A DNA stretch of 64,000 nt from positions 744,001-808,000 of the forward strand of contig CM048844.1 of the NCBI GenBank assembly GCA_026545765.1, written 5' to 3'. The DNA comes from Plantago major (Eukaryota > Streptophyta > Magnoliopsida > Lamiales > Plantaginaceae). How positions within the stretch are numbered: the first letter of the stretch is position 1; each line of letters opens with the position of its first letter. Position numbers and translations under genes: made by a program. Below are positions 31,901 to 43,691 of this stretch, one piece after another. A model generated the notes under the pieces. That model was not told the DNA's origin. It did no database searches and was given only the letters and a program-made list of their open reading frames with translations.

Positions 31901-34552
31901 TACTGAGGCAGGGGGTGCCTCAGTTATCTTGTTGTGAGGTGGAGACTTGGATGTCTGGTCCTCATCAACCTTTCTTTCTGCTTGAACCTGAGAATTAAAA
32001 ACATAAAACTTAGGAAATTTTATCAAGAAAATTTTTGTTGACAAATCAGATATCTGAGAGGTCAATTACCTCCGTTGGAGACTCAGATACTTGTCTCTCA
32101 GAGACTTGTGCAATCTCTGGAATCTTTTCTTGTGATGAAGGCCTTGATGCCTCATCAATTTCCATATGTTGTGAGGATTGAGTAGGCAATTCCTCAGCAA
32201 CTTCTACTTCTTTTTTAACCTGTTAAGTAGAATGTGTTAGTCTAAGAAAAATGATCAGAGATTATTCTTTGAGGAGTAGAAATATCTTATTGAAATACCT
32301 TCTCTACTGAATGTTCAGATACTTGTTCCTCAGAGGCCTTGGAAGCCTCTGGATTCTTCTCTGAAGAGATAGACTTTTCAGTCTCTTCATTTTTCTTCTC
32401 AATTTGAGCCTATTAGAAACAAACACTTTATTAGTCAAGTGTAAAAAACACATATCTGAGTTATATCTTAAGGAACTATTTTCTACCTGTGAGACAGGCT
32501 CCTGTTCCTTAAGTGATGAGGCTGTGGAAGCCTCCTTCTCAGATTCTGAGGTAAGCTTTGCAGCTTCCTCTTGTTGTTGTGTTTCTAAATCAGCCTGTAA
32601 CAAAGAAATTTCATTAAATAACAAGATTTATCTGACACAAAAATATCACAAGTAAAGAGTTAAACCATTTAGCTACCTGAGCAGTGTCAGGCTGATTGGT
32701 CTCTGGAACTTGTGACCCTTCCATGCATTGGTCTTGTTGTTCCATTTCAGCTTCTTTGTTTGAAGTTTCAGGTACTTCAGACCTTTCCTGAGTATGCAAC
32801 TCAGTTGCCTCCCCTGGTTGATCATTCTAAGTAGATGTCTCAGTTTGATCCCCCTCATTGAGTTGGAGAACCTGCTCTTTTGCAGGATTTTCTTCAGCAA
32901 TGAAAGATGCTAGTATTTGTAAGTGAAGTACCATTCCAGCAGTATCCACATTTGACTATTGTGGTTGTTGTGCTTGAGACTTTTGAGTGTTGAGGCAATG
33001 GCAGTATCCTCCAACACTAAGCTATCACTCATCAGAGCATCTTCAATGTGCTTCAGTCTTTCTTGATCTGATGGTGTAATTTGTTCAGTGACCTTGGACA
33101 TAGTTGCTTCTTCAGCATCCTTTGAAACAGGTGCTTGTTCAGCAACCTGTGGTGTAGGTTCTTCTTCATATACCTCTACACCAGTTACTATTTCAGTAAC
33201 CTTAGCCCTTTTTTATTTTTCTAGGACTTGAGAGATGACTAGTTCATCATCTTCATCGTCAGAGCTCTCATCAGCATTAGGAACTGATTGGTCCATAATT
33301 CCTTCGGTTTCTGCAGATAGGGCTTGGTATCTATCACTACTTTTGGCAGCATTTATGAGTTCATCAACAAGGCTTTCTGTAATAGTCTTGACATTTCTAA
33401 AAGCACTTTCTCTTGCTGAGTCTACTTGTTCAATAGCCGATACCTGTTTTGCAGCATTGATGAGTTCATTGGCAACGACTGCAGGTATCTGTGAATCGAC
33501 AACCTCAATGGGTGTGCCTTCTGATTTTCCAGCAGACTTCTTTCGTGAAGTTTTGGGCTTCTTGGTCGCAACCTTTCCCTCAGATACCTCTTCAGTCTTT
33601 CGCTTCTTGGAACCTTTCTGAGATCCAATAACCTTTTTCATCATGTTCGTATACTCATATTTGTAGAGTAGGTTACTGTTGGCTATGTCAGCCTTCTCTC
33701 TGATCTCAATGCCAAGATTTTCCAGCAAGTAGCATATCTTTAGACCATAGATTACTGTGGCCTTTGGCTCAGCAAGTCCCTTAGAGATTTTAGGCTCAAA
33801 GCCATGAATCTTCTTCACAAACTTCATAAAGGCATACTTTCCCCAATTGAAAGGGTTTTCCAGCCTTTTGTCTTGTTGTTGCAATAAGAACATCATCATC
33901 CAACGTTCTTAGCTTATCTGGTCAGCACCTCCTTGTATACAATCAAAGCATCTGTGAAGAATGCATGCCAACACATCCCAGTGAACCAACAGATGTCTGG
34001 TTCTGATGTCAGCAAGCTTGAAATCAGTGGGTGTATCTGAATTTTCAAGATCACACACGTCACTGTACAGCTGTTTTACACCTTCAAGGAGGTCATCATC
34101 CTTATTTCAAAATCCTTTCCAAGAGTTTGAAGGTCAAACAACTTGCAGGAAGTTGTTAAGTCCAGAAGGATTTTCTTTCCTTGGACTGAAGTCTTTATAG
34201 ACACTATTGCAGTGCCTTCAGAAACACAGGATATAATCCTGGAATTATTGTAGAATTCTAACACATCTAGTGAAGAAATTCCACTTGGAAGAGCAGATAG
34301 AAAATCCTTGATTTGTGCCTTTTCAAGCATGTCAAGTATCAGTTTCCTATCGGCTTGGTTTTCAACAGAAGCCGTGAGGTATTCCTCAATCATGGCACCA
34401 CCCCAAAGCATCCTGTGATTTGAAGTCCAATGATCGGGATTGAAGTCTCCTACCAATCGATTGTTCACTATAACCAACTCTGGTGCTTGCTTTTCAGCAG
34501 TACCAGTGGTAGAAGATTGGGATTTCTGTGTAGACGAACGCTTAGGAGCCAT
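28962..34552 (-). pseudogene. Element B extra gene in the envelope position, intron-bearing
   Basis: The start MAPKRSS (34552) is shared with D (MAPKSST). The N-terminal domain (DHWTSNHRMLWGGAMIEEYL, LDVLEFYNNSRIISC) distantly resembles plant transposon-protein domains. Next comes a basic nuclear-localisation-like patch (KKRKTEEVS, KKPKTSRKKS). Short Glu/Pro/Ser-rich exons follow with GT-AG introns, for example the 108 bp exon 32487-32594. Then come the helical block, a SUMO-interaction-like motif at 31352-31380, coiled coil, the PSGNTKSIQG motif, and the conserved C-terminal domain (28962-29600) with YWILELKHLLVN and CPYGKPDDVHK. No membrane span seen. Function unknown; nuclear accessory role inferred. 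Broken in several places. Confidence 0.75.
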
Positions 34553-34735
34553 CACTTTATATAGTGCAAGTGTTTGAAAGTCTGAAAGAGATTTGGGTGA
34601 GAGATTAGTGATTCTTTGCAGAAAAACTAACATAGATTTGCAGAGGTTGAAGAATGGTTTTTGCTATTCTTGTGCAAGTCTGTATGTTGGATTAGGCGAA
34701 AGTAATTTCTTTTGCCAAAATCCCATATATATAGC
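34553..34735 (-). promoter_or_regulatory. Internal TATA promoter and leader of the extra gene (element B)
   Basis: On the minus strand CTATATATATG (34724-34734) lies about 175 bp before the ATG at 34552, followed by a CT-rich leader (CTCTTTCAG just upstream). CACTATATAAAG stands right before the ATG. The same layout is kept in D (TATATATA at 62329-62338, ATG at 62137). Confidence 0.6.
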
Positions 34736-34927
34736 AATGTAATCTCAACAGACATATACATACAAATTAATTTTGTGTGTAAGTATCTGTGAATTGTAGG
34801 CAGGCGTGGGTAAAAGCTTGTTCGACATTAAATGCACAGTGGGCCCTGTCGGAATTTCAACAGTCCACTATTTACTGAGAGTTAATCTCTGCCGTAAAGA
34901 TCAATCGCCCAATTCATCAAGGGTCAC

Positions 34928-34946
34928 CATTGCTTCTTCAGCAATG
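34928..34946 (-). promoter_or_regulatory. Conserved small palindrome upstream of the extra gene (B)
   Basis: CATTGCT and AGCAATG are separated by five bases, inside a block of about 70 bp that is almost identical in D (62534-62552). It lies about 200 bp upstream of the internal TATA. Possible regulatory site. Confidence 0.5.
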
Positions 34947-35224
34947 ATCACAATCAACAAATGTAATTGTGCCCATTTAATGAATTTTGGCTATTAGCTA
35001 TCTGAATCATGTTTCTCTGTAAATGAGAACACTGTTGTATCTGATTCTATCTTATACTCAATATATGTCCAAGTATTGCACAAAGATAGAAATATTACAA
35101 ATTTCAAGATCGTAGTTGACTGAATACAGTTGTACTATTCTCTTTTGTGTTCCCCCTCACTGAGTGATCTAGATATCTGAGTACCCGTCTCAGAGATCTT
35201 CAAATAGCCACTTTACCCTTTAGC

Positions 35225-35345
35225 CTTTGGTTTCGGGATACCCGTTCCAGATTCCTCTTTTCTGGATACACGTTCCAGATACCTCTTCTCTGGATACCCG
35301 TTCCAGATTTTCTCTTCTCTTGATACCCGTTCCAGATCCCTTTTA
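35225..35345 (-). repeat. 27 bp tandem repeats between pol and the extra gene (B)
   Basis: About four to five units of the form CTGGATACCCGTTCCAGAT plus TCTTCT-type filler. Each unit has the inverted words CTGGA and TCCAG. D has three to four units at 62820-62930, with GCCC variants. Confidence 0.75.
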
Positions 35346-35660
35346 TCTCTCCTTTGATATCTTCTTCAGATATCTGAACTTTTTCAGTTCTTTGGTAGCT
35401 CCATTAGTCCAAGACTGTCTTAAGGCTAAGAATCTATTTTCTTGTAGTGGCTTAGTGAAGATATCTGCAAGTTGGTCATCAGTGCCAATCTTGAGTATCT
35501 CTATATTGCCTTTTTCAACATGGTCTCTGATGAAGTGGTGTCTAACATCAATGTTCTTTGTTCTTGCATGAAACTTAGAATTCTGAGTTATGGCAATAGC
35601 ACTTGTGTTGTCACAGAAAATGGGAGTTTTCTCTTCATTGAGTTCATAGTCTCTGAGTTG

Positions 35661-36653
35661 TTATTGTATCCATAGTATCTGTGAAGCACAACACCCAGCA
35701 GCAATATATTCAGCCTCTGTGGTAGATGTAACAATTGAGTTTTGTTTCTTGTTGAACCAAGATATTAATCTAGCACCAAGAAATTGACAAGTTCCTGATG
35801 TGCTTTTTCTATCAAGCAATGATCCAGCATAGTCGGCATCAGAATAGCCAACCAAACTCAATCCACTATCTTTTGGATACCACAATCCAACTTCTACAAT
35901 ACCTTTTTACATACCTCAATATTTTCATAGCAATGTTGTAGTGTGATTGCATTGGATTTGTCTGAAATCTATCACACACTCCAACTGCATATTGAATATC
36001 AAGTCTACTTGCAGTGAGGTATAGTAGAGATCCAATCAATTTCCTATACTTGTGTTCTTCAACACTCTTGTCAAATTCAGTATAGGTCATTTTGGTTCCA
36101 ATGCTCATTGGTATCTTAGCATTCTTTTCAGAAGGCTTTAGATTAAACTTATTGAGCATATCCTTTGCATACTTTGTTTGACTAATGAATATTCCATCAT
36201 TGAGTTGCTTGACTTGCAGCCCTAGGAAGTAATTCAATTCTCCCATCATGCTCATCTCGAATTTACATTTCATGAGTTCAGCAAAGTCTTCACAAAGTTG
36301 CTTGTCTTTAGATCCAAATATAATGTCATCAACTATACTTGAACTAAAAGTAGTTTCCCATCATGGTTCAGTGTAAAGAGTGTTTTATCAACATCTCCTT
36401 TCTTGAAACCACTGTCTAGTAGGTATCTTGCCAATGTATCATACCATGCTCTTGGAGCTTGTTTCAGCCCATAGAAAGCTTTCTGAAGCTTATAGACCAT
36501 CCTACTTTCTGAGGAAACTTCAAAACCTGGTGGTTGCTCAACATAGACTTCCTCAGCAAGTTCACCATTTAGGAATGCACTCTTGACATCCATTTGATAA
36601 ACTGTAAAGTCATTATGAGCTGCAAAGGCTAGAGAGAGTCTAATTGTGTCCAA
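35661..36653 (-). pseudogene. Element B reverse transcriptase and RNase H region
   Basis: RT landmarks [26 protein letters not shown] and [11 protein letters not shown] are followed by MSMMGELNYFLGLQVKQ and RNase H (GYSDADYAGSLLDRKSTSGTC, TEAEYIAAGCC). Same family as D (63269-64000). Fossil. Confidence 0.88.
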
Positions 36654-36860
36654 TCTTGCAACTGGTGCATAAGATTTATCAAAATCTAGTCCTTCAGTCT
36701 AGGTGAATCTCTTGGCAACCAACCTAGCTTTGTTTCTGGTTATTTCACCAGACTCATTCATTTTGTTTCTGAAAACCCACTTGGTTCCGATTACAGATAT
36801 TCCGTTAACAAATGGAACCAGTTTCCAGACTTTGTTTCTCTCAAATTGATCCAACTCTTC

Positions 36861-38538
36861 TTACATTGCAGAGATCCAATCTTGATCATTTAATGCTTCT
36901 TCTATAGTCCTTGGTTCAATGTTTGAGATGAAACATCCATAGAGACAATTTGCATTTTCAGCGATTGCTCTTCTAGTTCTAACTCCTTGGTCTATGGGAC
37001 CAATCACATCCTTTGCAGGATGATTTCTTATCCATTTCATAATGGGTTTTGAACTAGTAGGATCAATATCATTTTGATTTGAATGTGAATCAATATGATC
37101 TTGATGAGATACTTGTGCAGTATCAGAGATATATGACACATGGGAAATTCCATGGATATCTGACACTTTTTCAATGTTAGAGATATCTGGAACTTGCATT
37201 TCAGCAGTCTCATTTTCAGATGCCTTTTCATGATGAAGGTTCTCAGTAACCTGTTCCATTTCTGGAGTTCTCATAGGAAATTCTTCATCATGTCTTAGAG
37301 TCATCTGGTTGTTACTAAGCATAGGTTGCTTTTCATCGTCAGACTCATCCTCTATTTGAATGATAGAATTGTTTCCTTTTGAGGATACTTTTTCAGAATC
37401 TTTAATCAATAGTTCTTTGAACTTATCTGAGAGATCATCATTCAAGAGTACTTTCTTGTTTCCTTCATAGAATACTACATGAACAGAATCTTCGATCTTT
37501 TGCGTTCTTTTGTTGTAGATTCTGTAGGCTTTGCTATTCAGAGAATAACCAAGAAATACTCCTTCATCTGCCTTTGATTGAAATGTTCTCAAATATTCTT
37601 TTCCATTGTTAAGAACGAAACATTTGCAACCAAACACCCTTAGATGTTTGATACTAGGGGGTCTACCAATGAAAAGCTCGTAGGAAGTTTTGTCATGGTG
37701 TTTGTTAATCAGACATCTATTTTGACTGTAGCATGCTGTGTTTACAGCTTCAACCCAATATATTTCACTTATTTCAGTGTCAGCAAGCATTGTTCTTGCT
37801 GCTTCTTTCAGGGTCCTATTCTTTCTTTCAGCAACACCATTTTGTTGTGGTGTCCTTACAGAAGATAGTTGATGTTGTATACCTTTGCAGGTACAAAACT
37901 CTTTGATGTACTGGTTCACAAACTCAGTACCATGGTCTATTCTGATTACAGATACCTTGTCAATTTTCATGACTTCGAGCTTATTCAGCAAGTTAGGTAT
38001 CTTAACCATTGCATCAGATTTGTGTTTGAGAAAGACAACCCAAGTGAATCTTGAGTAGTCATCAACAACAACCAGACCATACTTCTTTCCTGCATAACTA
38101 GTTACTGAGGATTCAAACAAATCCATATGTAACATTTGCAGTGGCCTTTCACTGGAATGTCTAGTTTTAGACTTGAAAGATGTTTTGGATTGTTTTTCCC
38201 ATTTGACAATCTAAGCATACACCTTTTTTTCTATATGCCATTTTGGGTAAACCAACCACCAACTCTTTCTTGGCTAGCTTATTCGGAGTTTTGAAATTCA
38301 AGTGACTCATTCTTTTATGCCATAGCCAATTTTCTTCAGTATGGCCAGATTGACTCAACATGAGACATTCTTCAGTTGTGGCGGATGCCCAATCAGCAAC
38401 ATAAAGATTTCCTTTACGCCTTGCAACCAAGACTGTCTGCTTTGACTCATTGTCAATCACTTTACATAGTTTTGACTTGATCTTGACAGTGTACCCTTTG
38501 TCTACTAATTGACTCATGCTTAGGAGATTATATTTCAA
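36861..38538 (-). pseudogene. Element B GAG-pre-integrase and integrase region
   Basis: LWHKRMSHLNFKTPNKLAKK with CLDCQMGK precedes the core (LLHMDLFESSVTSYAGKKYG, VDDYSRFTWV, RIDHGTEFVN, TPQQNGVAERKNRTLKEAARTML). The C-terminal extension is rich in E/D/S and contains several DISNIEKVSDIH-like repeats. Copia integrase joins cDNA to the genome. Fossil. Confidence 0.88.
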
Positions 38539-39031
38539 TCCCTTTACATGTAGTACTTTAGAGATTGTAAGGGCTCCAAACTTTAGATTGCAAAATCCTA
38601 TGGTTGGATTTTAATATCCTCCAGCAAACCTGATAATTGGTCCATCATTGCACTTTTTGTAGTCAATCAGATTTGCTTTGTCTCCTATCATGTGCTTCCC
38701 ACATTCACTATCAAAATGTCACTTTGAATTAGTCTTTAGAGTGTTCTGCACAAAACAGGAAACAGGAGATTAGGTTCTCATACCAACAATGGAACCGTCT
38801 GGACTAAAAAATCTTCCAGTAGGAATCCATTTTTGAATGAATTTCTTAGGAACATTCTTTTGTCTACAGGAACATAAGGAGGAATTCTAGTTAAATGATT
38901 AGTATCATTGTTATTAAGAACTACTTCCTTCCTTGGTATGTTCCTTGGTGCTCCATTTGGTGCTTTCAGATACCTGTCATGTTACAGTGGCTTGATTAAT
39001 CTTCCACTTCTGATAATTGATGTGAGCAATT
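38539..39031 (-). pseudogene. Element B protease region
   Basis: Lies between the gag knuckle and the GAG-pre-integrase domain, where Copia aspartic protease belongs. The remains are recognisable by position only; I do not see a clean motif. Confidence 0.4.
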
Positions 39032-39850
39032 CTAGCCTTTAACTTCTTTCTTCTTTTGACCAAAGTCAATTACTTCATGAGAAACACCGCACATTTCTGG
39101 GGAAGGTAGTGTGGAATCATCTGAATCTTCATCCTCAGAATCAGACTCAATGTCTAGAGCATCCAGTTGGAGTTGAATCTTTTTCCGTTCTTCAGTGAGA
39201 ATAGCTCTCTGACTTCTCTTGAAGTTTCTTCTATCTTTCTTGTCACCTGTCTTTAGTTTGTTGAAGACAGGGCAATCCTTCTTGAAATGACCAGGTTTCT
39301 GACAATATAAACAGATATCGTTTCCGATTTCTGCTTCCTCAGTACTTGATGCTTTCTGAGCTGGCTTGTTCAGCGAGCTTTGCATATTTTTGTACTGGTG
39401 ATAGTTTGAGCCTAGATGCTTTTTCAGCTTCTCTTTGGCTTTTCTTCTCTCAATTTCTAGTTTCCTCAGTGCCGGCACAGATTTCTTCAATCAGTTGCCA
39501 GGACACTTTCTCCGTTTTTGCACCCCACAGTTTACAGTGTATGTGCTCTGGAGTAGAACGTATGATGATATTACGAGCCTGACCATCCAGTCGATTTCTC
39601 TTGGCATCTTTCGATGTCCAGAGCTCTCTGGGCTTTGGTTCGTAAATGACTTGACTGGCAGGTCTCCCACTAGTTGACATATCTGTTTGTGAAGACTCAT
39701 CGCTTTGTTCTCTATCTCTACCATTAGAAACCTCTATGACTTACTTGAGTTGTTGAATGACTATTGGGCCATTCTTTATCACGTCGATCATTTCGTCACT
39801 TATGGCTTCTAGGTGGAGCATCATGTTGTTCTTCCATTTCTCATAATTCT
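39032..39850 (-). pseudogene. Element B gag with CCHC zinc knuckle
   Basis: Basic, coiled-coil-like region (KLEIERRKAKEKLKKHLG) followed by the knuckle CLYCQKPGHFKKDC and an acidic tail (ESDSEDEDSDDS). Gag builds the particle and binds RNA. The N-terminal part near 39.7-39.9 kb lies directly after the primer site leader. Fossil. Confidence 0.75.
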
Positions 39851-39987
39851 CTGGCTTGAGAATTGGGGCGTCACTTAAAGCATCCTGCAGCAAACACACT
39901 AAACAAACAAATCAAGTGTAGGTGAAAAGCAGTTAGTGGGCACTTATCTGGGATCTAGGTTCAGTGCAGAAGGCTTGGGAACCTCCT

Positions 39988-39999
39988 GCTCTGATACCA
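39988..39999 (-). other. Primer binding site of element B
   Basis: Minus strand TGGTATCAGAGC, two bases inside the LTR end at 40002. It is the standard initiator tRNA-Met site of Copia elements. Confidence 0.92.
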
Positions 40000-40001
40000 C
40001 T

Positions 40002-41156
40002 TGTTGGTCTAGATAACGGCAAAGTAAAAGACTAGAGGGGGGGTGAATAGTCTTCTAAAACTTTTGTCGATAAACTCAGTTTCTCAGATATCTGTGAAGA
40101 TATCTGATACTTAAATTCAGAGAGCGGAAGACTTTTCTATGATAAGTGCACGTGCTCAGCAAGATAAGTGTAAATACTTTGCAAGATAAATAAAGCAAGT
40201 AATAGACTGCAGAAAGTAAATAACACAAGTCCTTTTATAGTGGTATCTGAAGGTGGCGTAATCCTTCAATTAATCCACTTCGGCCTTTCTCAGACCTAGA
40301 ATCCACTAAGACAGATAAATGAGGTAACTTACAGATATCTTCTCTTGATTCCTAAATACACTAGGTTCCCAACCGAGTGTTCCCCCTGAGTTATTCCTCG
40401 GCTTTCACAGCCAAGTACTTCCTGTACTCAAAAACCTTTTTGAGCTATTCTTAGCTTCCCAAGCTAAGTACTTCTTGTGCTCAGTAACCTTGTAGTTATT
40501 CCTTAGTTTCCCAAACTAAGTACTTCCTGTACTCCACGCCAAATATGGTGTTGGTTTTAGGTTTGTTTGTCAGGTGAGCTTCTTTAATAACTTATTCAGT
40601 TATTCAGATAGCTCTATGAATCAAGTATACTTAATACACTTTCCAATGTATGATATCTTGTTCTTTACTGACCCAAGTCTATGATAAGTGTTCAAGAGAA
40701 TGAATCTCAGATACTTGATCTTTTAATTCAACTCTTTCACAAATAACAATGCTTGTTAAGGATCAGGACACTTAGAACTTTTGTGCTACTTAGAATCAAG
40801 AGCTTTGGTCGCAACAGAAAGTTTGAAGGTAAGTAGTTTGCTTGAGAGAGCTTGTGTGAGTATTCAGTGTAAGTTCTGTGTTCAGTGTTCTAAGGTGTGT
40901 TCTCAAGCAGTCTAAGTGTTAATATTTATAGATGAATTTGAGTGCCGTTTGAATTAGTATCCGTTAGGCTTAAATCAAATTCAAACTATTGATATATGTG
41001 TATAGTACTGTAGCAGGTTTGTCTTCTTCTTCAGAAGCTACCGTTTTGTTCAGACATCTCTGTCCGCGCATTTAATGCTTTGTACTATACTTTTGTCATG
41101 TAGTGTCAACGGAACTATGCATTGTATCAGAGACCTTATATTATCAGATATCTCTG
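40002..41156 (-). repeat. 5' LTR of element B, missing its outer part
   Basis: About 1155 bp on the minus strand ending GACCAACA next to the primer site. The outer third of the LTR is absent and the sequence changes abruptly at 41157 to a LINE scrap. It contains about three units of the 55 bp tandem block (40380-40545). Confidence 0.85.
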
Positions 41157-41465
41157 AAGTTTTGCAACCACCCACGAACGTGCTCCATTATTTGCAGAAC
41201 TAACACCAGCATCAAAGTTTATTTTGATTCGCCCGCTATCAGGTGGTTTCCAGATTGTTGAAACAACGGGTTCCCCCAGAACTCTGAATAATGCATGCAA
41301 ACGATCGGTGGCGATATCAACTTGCAAACTACGCATGCGGAGAGCACCGAACCTCTGCTCGATGCACAACTTAATTCCTATGCATCCATAGACTCCTGCA
41401 GAAACCAAGTAGAGATCCATCTCATCTTTCATAAGTCGACGCAATTTTATCCACCAAATCTGCAT
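41136..41465 (-). pseudogene. LINE (non-LTR) RNase H domain remnant
   Basis: The translated minus strand has WKPPDSGRIKINFDAGVSS, the typical entry to the reverse-transcriptase-like RNase H domain (RVT_3) found at the end of plant LINE ORF2. Before it is the usual helical linker (ELYLVSAGVYGC-like wording and EQRFGALRM). The domain is cut about 20 residues after the first catalytic Asp by the LTR boundary at 41157. No other LINE parts or poly-A tail are seen. A small host RNase H-like gene is a less likely alternative. Confidence 0.6.
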
Positions 41466-41469
41466 TGCT

Positions 41470-42120
41470 CCATGTTACATTGCAATTGCGCCATAAGCAA
41501 ACCCGACACTTTCATGCGTAAACAAAATCACTGTAATGCACACCACCTTCTACTCAAATGACAAGTACGAAACTACAATGAATGTTCAGGGATGTTACCT
41601 ACTGGGTATCAAAAGAAACTACACAGATAAGCTAGGCCTTCATTTACTCATTGCAACCAAAATGATCAGCAGTTTTTAACTGGAATAAAACTTCACGGCA
41701 CCCATATCCAATCAAACAAGTACCCATATCCAAAATTTTGTGCTCGTTACATGAAAATCCTATATGTATGTTTGGCATAGAAAATTAAGATAACTCAATT
41801 CCGATGACATGAATATGTACAAATACTAATGTTATCTTTAAATCTTTAATAAAATTCAATCAATCCGAGAAATTCCCAAGTCCAGCAATGATCTACATGA
41901 ATATGTTATTTCTCAGGAACCATAAAATTGAGAGTAGAACAAGCTACGCGTGATGTGCTTGTCGACGAAATAAAATAATTAAACAAAGACCAGTGAGTAA
42001 ACGACCAAAGCATACAAGAATCGAGTCAATGAACCGCAGACAACAAATTTATGTATGTCATCAAAAGTAAATTTTGTTACATAATTAAGTTAGTTCAACT
42101 CGATAACTTGTTATCACGAT
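41470..42120. other. A/T-rich flank of the SWEET-like gene
   Basis: Directly downstream of the minus-strand gene that stops at 42126. It probably holds its 3' UTR. No other coding potential or repeat seen. Confidence 0.5.
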
Positions 42121-42125
42121 CAAGA

Positions 42126-43691
42126 TTATTCCTGAACTAGCGGGGCCTCGAGATCAACGGTAGAATCCCCCATTGCAGTACCTGAGGAAGATTTGGCGAC
42201 AAAATTATTACACAAACTAGATGGTGTTACAAGTTGAACGTCTCAAATTTGAAGATCTATGAAAGATTCGAAACAAGAACATGACAAGTAAACACCTGAA
42301 CTTCGAAATGTCACCAGAAGGATACAAGATACGAGGAGCATGACGATTTCCAATATTATGCCACCTCCGTGAGCAATCTATGGAACAAGAGAAAGGGTAA
42401 AGCACAAAACGAAACAAGGGACAGTCACAAATTGTTGTACTTATAATGGTGTGAAACCAATGTGTACTTACAGCAAGGTAAACATTGTAGGTAGGGATAT
42501 ACAGATATGCATATGCAAACCACGCGACAGCATTCAAGAAATACATTTTGCATAATCCAAACGGCAAGTATTGTGTGGTTCGCGTCTTGCATGCGTTTAT
42601 CTGGAAATCAATAAAATATATATAAGTTTGTATCAATACAAGGGAAAAGATCAGTGTATATTGGGTAACAAGCGAAAATCAGACTTAAGAGAGATTTAAC
42701 ATCAGTGTTATATTGAGTAAACAAGCAGCAGATTTAAGAGAGATTGAAGAGGTTAGATTCTTACTATTGAAGGTATCGGAGAAGCATACATAAAAATTCC
42801 AATCAGTAGCAAAGAGCAGATTATATGTGGATGATCTAGGGGAGCCCAAAAAGTAAAAGGATTCATAAATACAATATACAAGAAAAATATACACTCTGGT
42901 AGCACTACGTGAATTCGATAACCGCTTTGATCATGCAAAGCAAAGTAGCAAAAGTTATAGTACTTTGTTAGATAAGATAATAATCTTGACACATAAGCAG
43001 AGTATATGACAATGAGTTAATTATCGTGATGAAATATAGTAGTATTAGCGAAAGTCAACACATAATAGGTCGAACCATAAAGCAACCGTGATTGAGAAGC
43101 ACGAGCAATCTATTCGGAATGTTAAGGATCCCTTAAGTTCATCGATACCATAAAACATCCATAATGAAGCATGCCACCGAGTAAAAGCATATGGGTAATT
43201 TGTAGATCTTTAGTTGACTTCTCCCTTAATATTTTCAAATGATTTGGTCTGTGATTAAATTTAACCAAGGAAAGAAAAGAAAAAGAAAATCAGATCAAAT
43301 CATAGCTAGCTATAGTGAGTTTGAGGAGTAAGAAATTTGTTTAATGAACATAACATACATAGATACATACATAATTAAGAGTAGGTAGGGAGTAGAAATT
43401 ACTCACATTCGATACATACATACATACATACATACATAATGAAGAGTAGGTAGGGTAGAGGCAGGGAGTAGAAATTACTCACATTGGATACAGAATTAGC
43501 AGAGCAATTGACATTGCAGAAGCTACGTACATACATAAAACTAAAAAAGAAGAGGAATTAACAACGTAACTACAATAAGGAAGAAACACAAGACAACACA
43601 GTAGTAGTACTATAATGTAAGTTTAGGAAAGGCAAAAACCTGTAATGCCCAACACTAGGTCTGGTGTTCCTAAAAAGTGAAGATTCGTCAT
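42126..43691 (-). CDS. SWEET-like (MtN3 family) sugar transporter gene, multi-exon, divergent
   Basis: Minus-strand exons with consistent phases: 43691-43640 (starts MTNLHFLGTPDLVLGIT), 43522-43483, 43248-43149 (LKILREKSTKDLQ, aligning with the SWEET KSTEEF region), middle exons not fully resolved, about 42930-42765 (ends IFMYASPIPSI), 42600-42472 (129 bp, CKTRTTQYLPFGLCKMYFLN, aligning with KTKSVEYMPF), 42377-42296 and 42181-42126 (ends EAPLVQE, stop). All splice sites given are GT-AG, and the codon phase carries across each junction from 42600 to the stop. SWEETs are seven-helix uniporters that pass sugars through the plasma or vacuolar membrane. The usual P-N-G before helix 7 reads A-H-G here, and the first half is weakly conserved, so it is either a diverged paralogue or a gene starting to decay. 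Confidence 0.72.
43383..43495. repeat. Local duplication and ATAC microsatellite in SWEET intron
   Basis: GAGTAGGTAGGG...GGGAGTAGAAATTACTCACATT occurs twice (43381-43412 and 43443-43485), separated by about seven ATAC units. The second copy includes the 3' edge and GTGAGT donor of the 40 bp exon; the first copy duplicates that donor. Confidence 0.7.

Larger units (their letters stand above)
28267..41156 (-). mobile_element. SIRE-like Copia element B with LTR pieces, gag, pol and extra gene
   Basis: Minus-strand order: 5' LTR piece (41156-40002), Met primer site, gag with zinc knuckle, GAG-pre-integrase, integrase, RT, RNase H, spacer with 27 bp repeats and an internal promoter, extra gene (34552-28962), polypurine tract, 3' LTR piece (28567-28267). 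Both LTRs are cut at opposite ends, so they barely overlap and cannot be dated. Broken, with roughly ten or more breaks. It is nearly the same subfamily as C and D. Confidence 0.88.

Noticed and set aside
28962-34552. True envelope glycoprotein gene
   Set aside because: Position fits, but there is no signal peptide, membrane span or glycosylated ectodomain pattern; the sequence is acidic, basic-patched and coiled coil.
39988-39999. TGGTATCAGAGC as part of a tRNA gene
   Set aside because: It sits two bases inside an LTR and no tRNA arms surround it; it is a retrotransposon primer site.
42217-42636. Single 139-codon membrane protein
   Set aside because: It reads through two exons and an intron of the SWEET-like gene; splice sites and phases fit the multi-exon model better.
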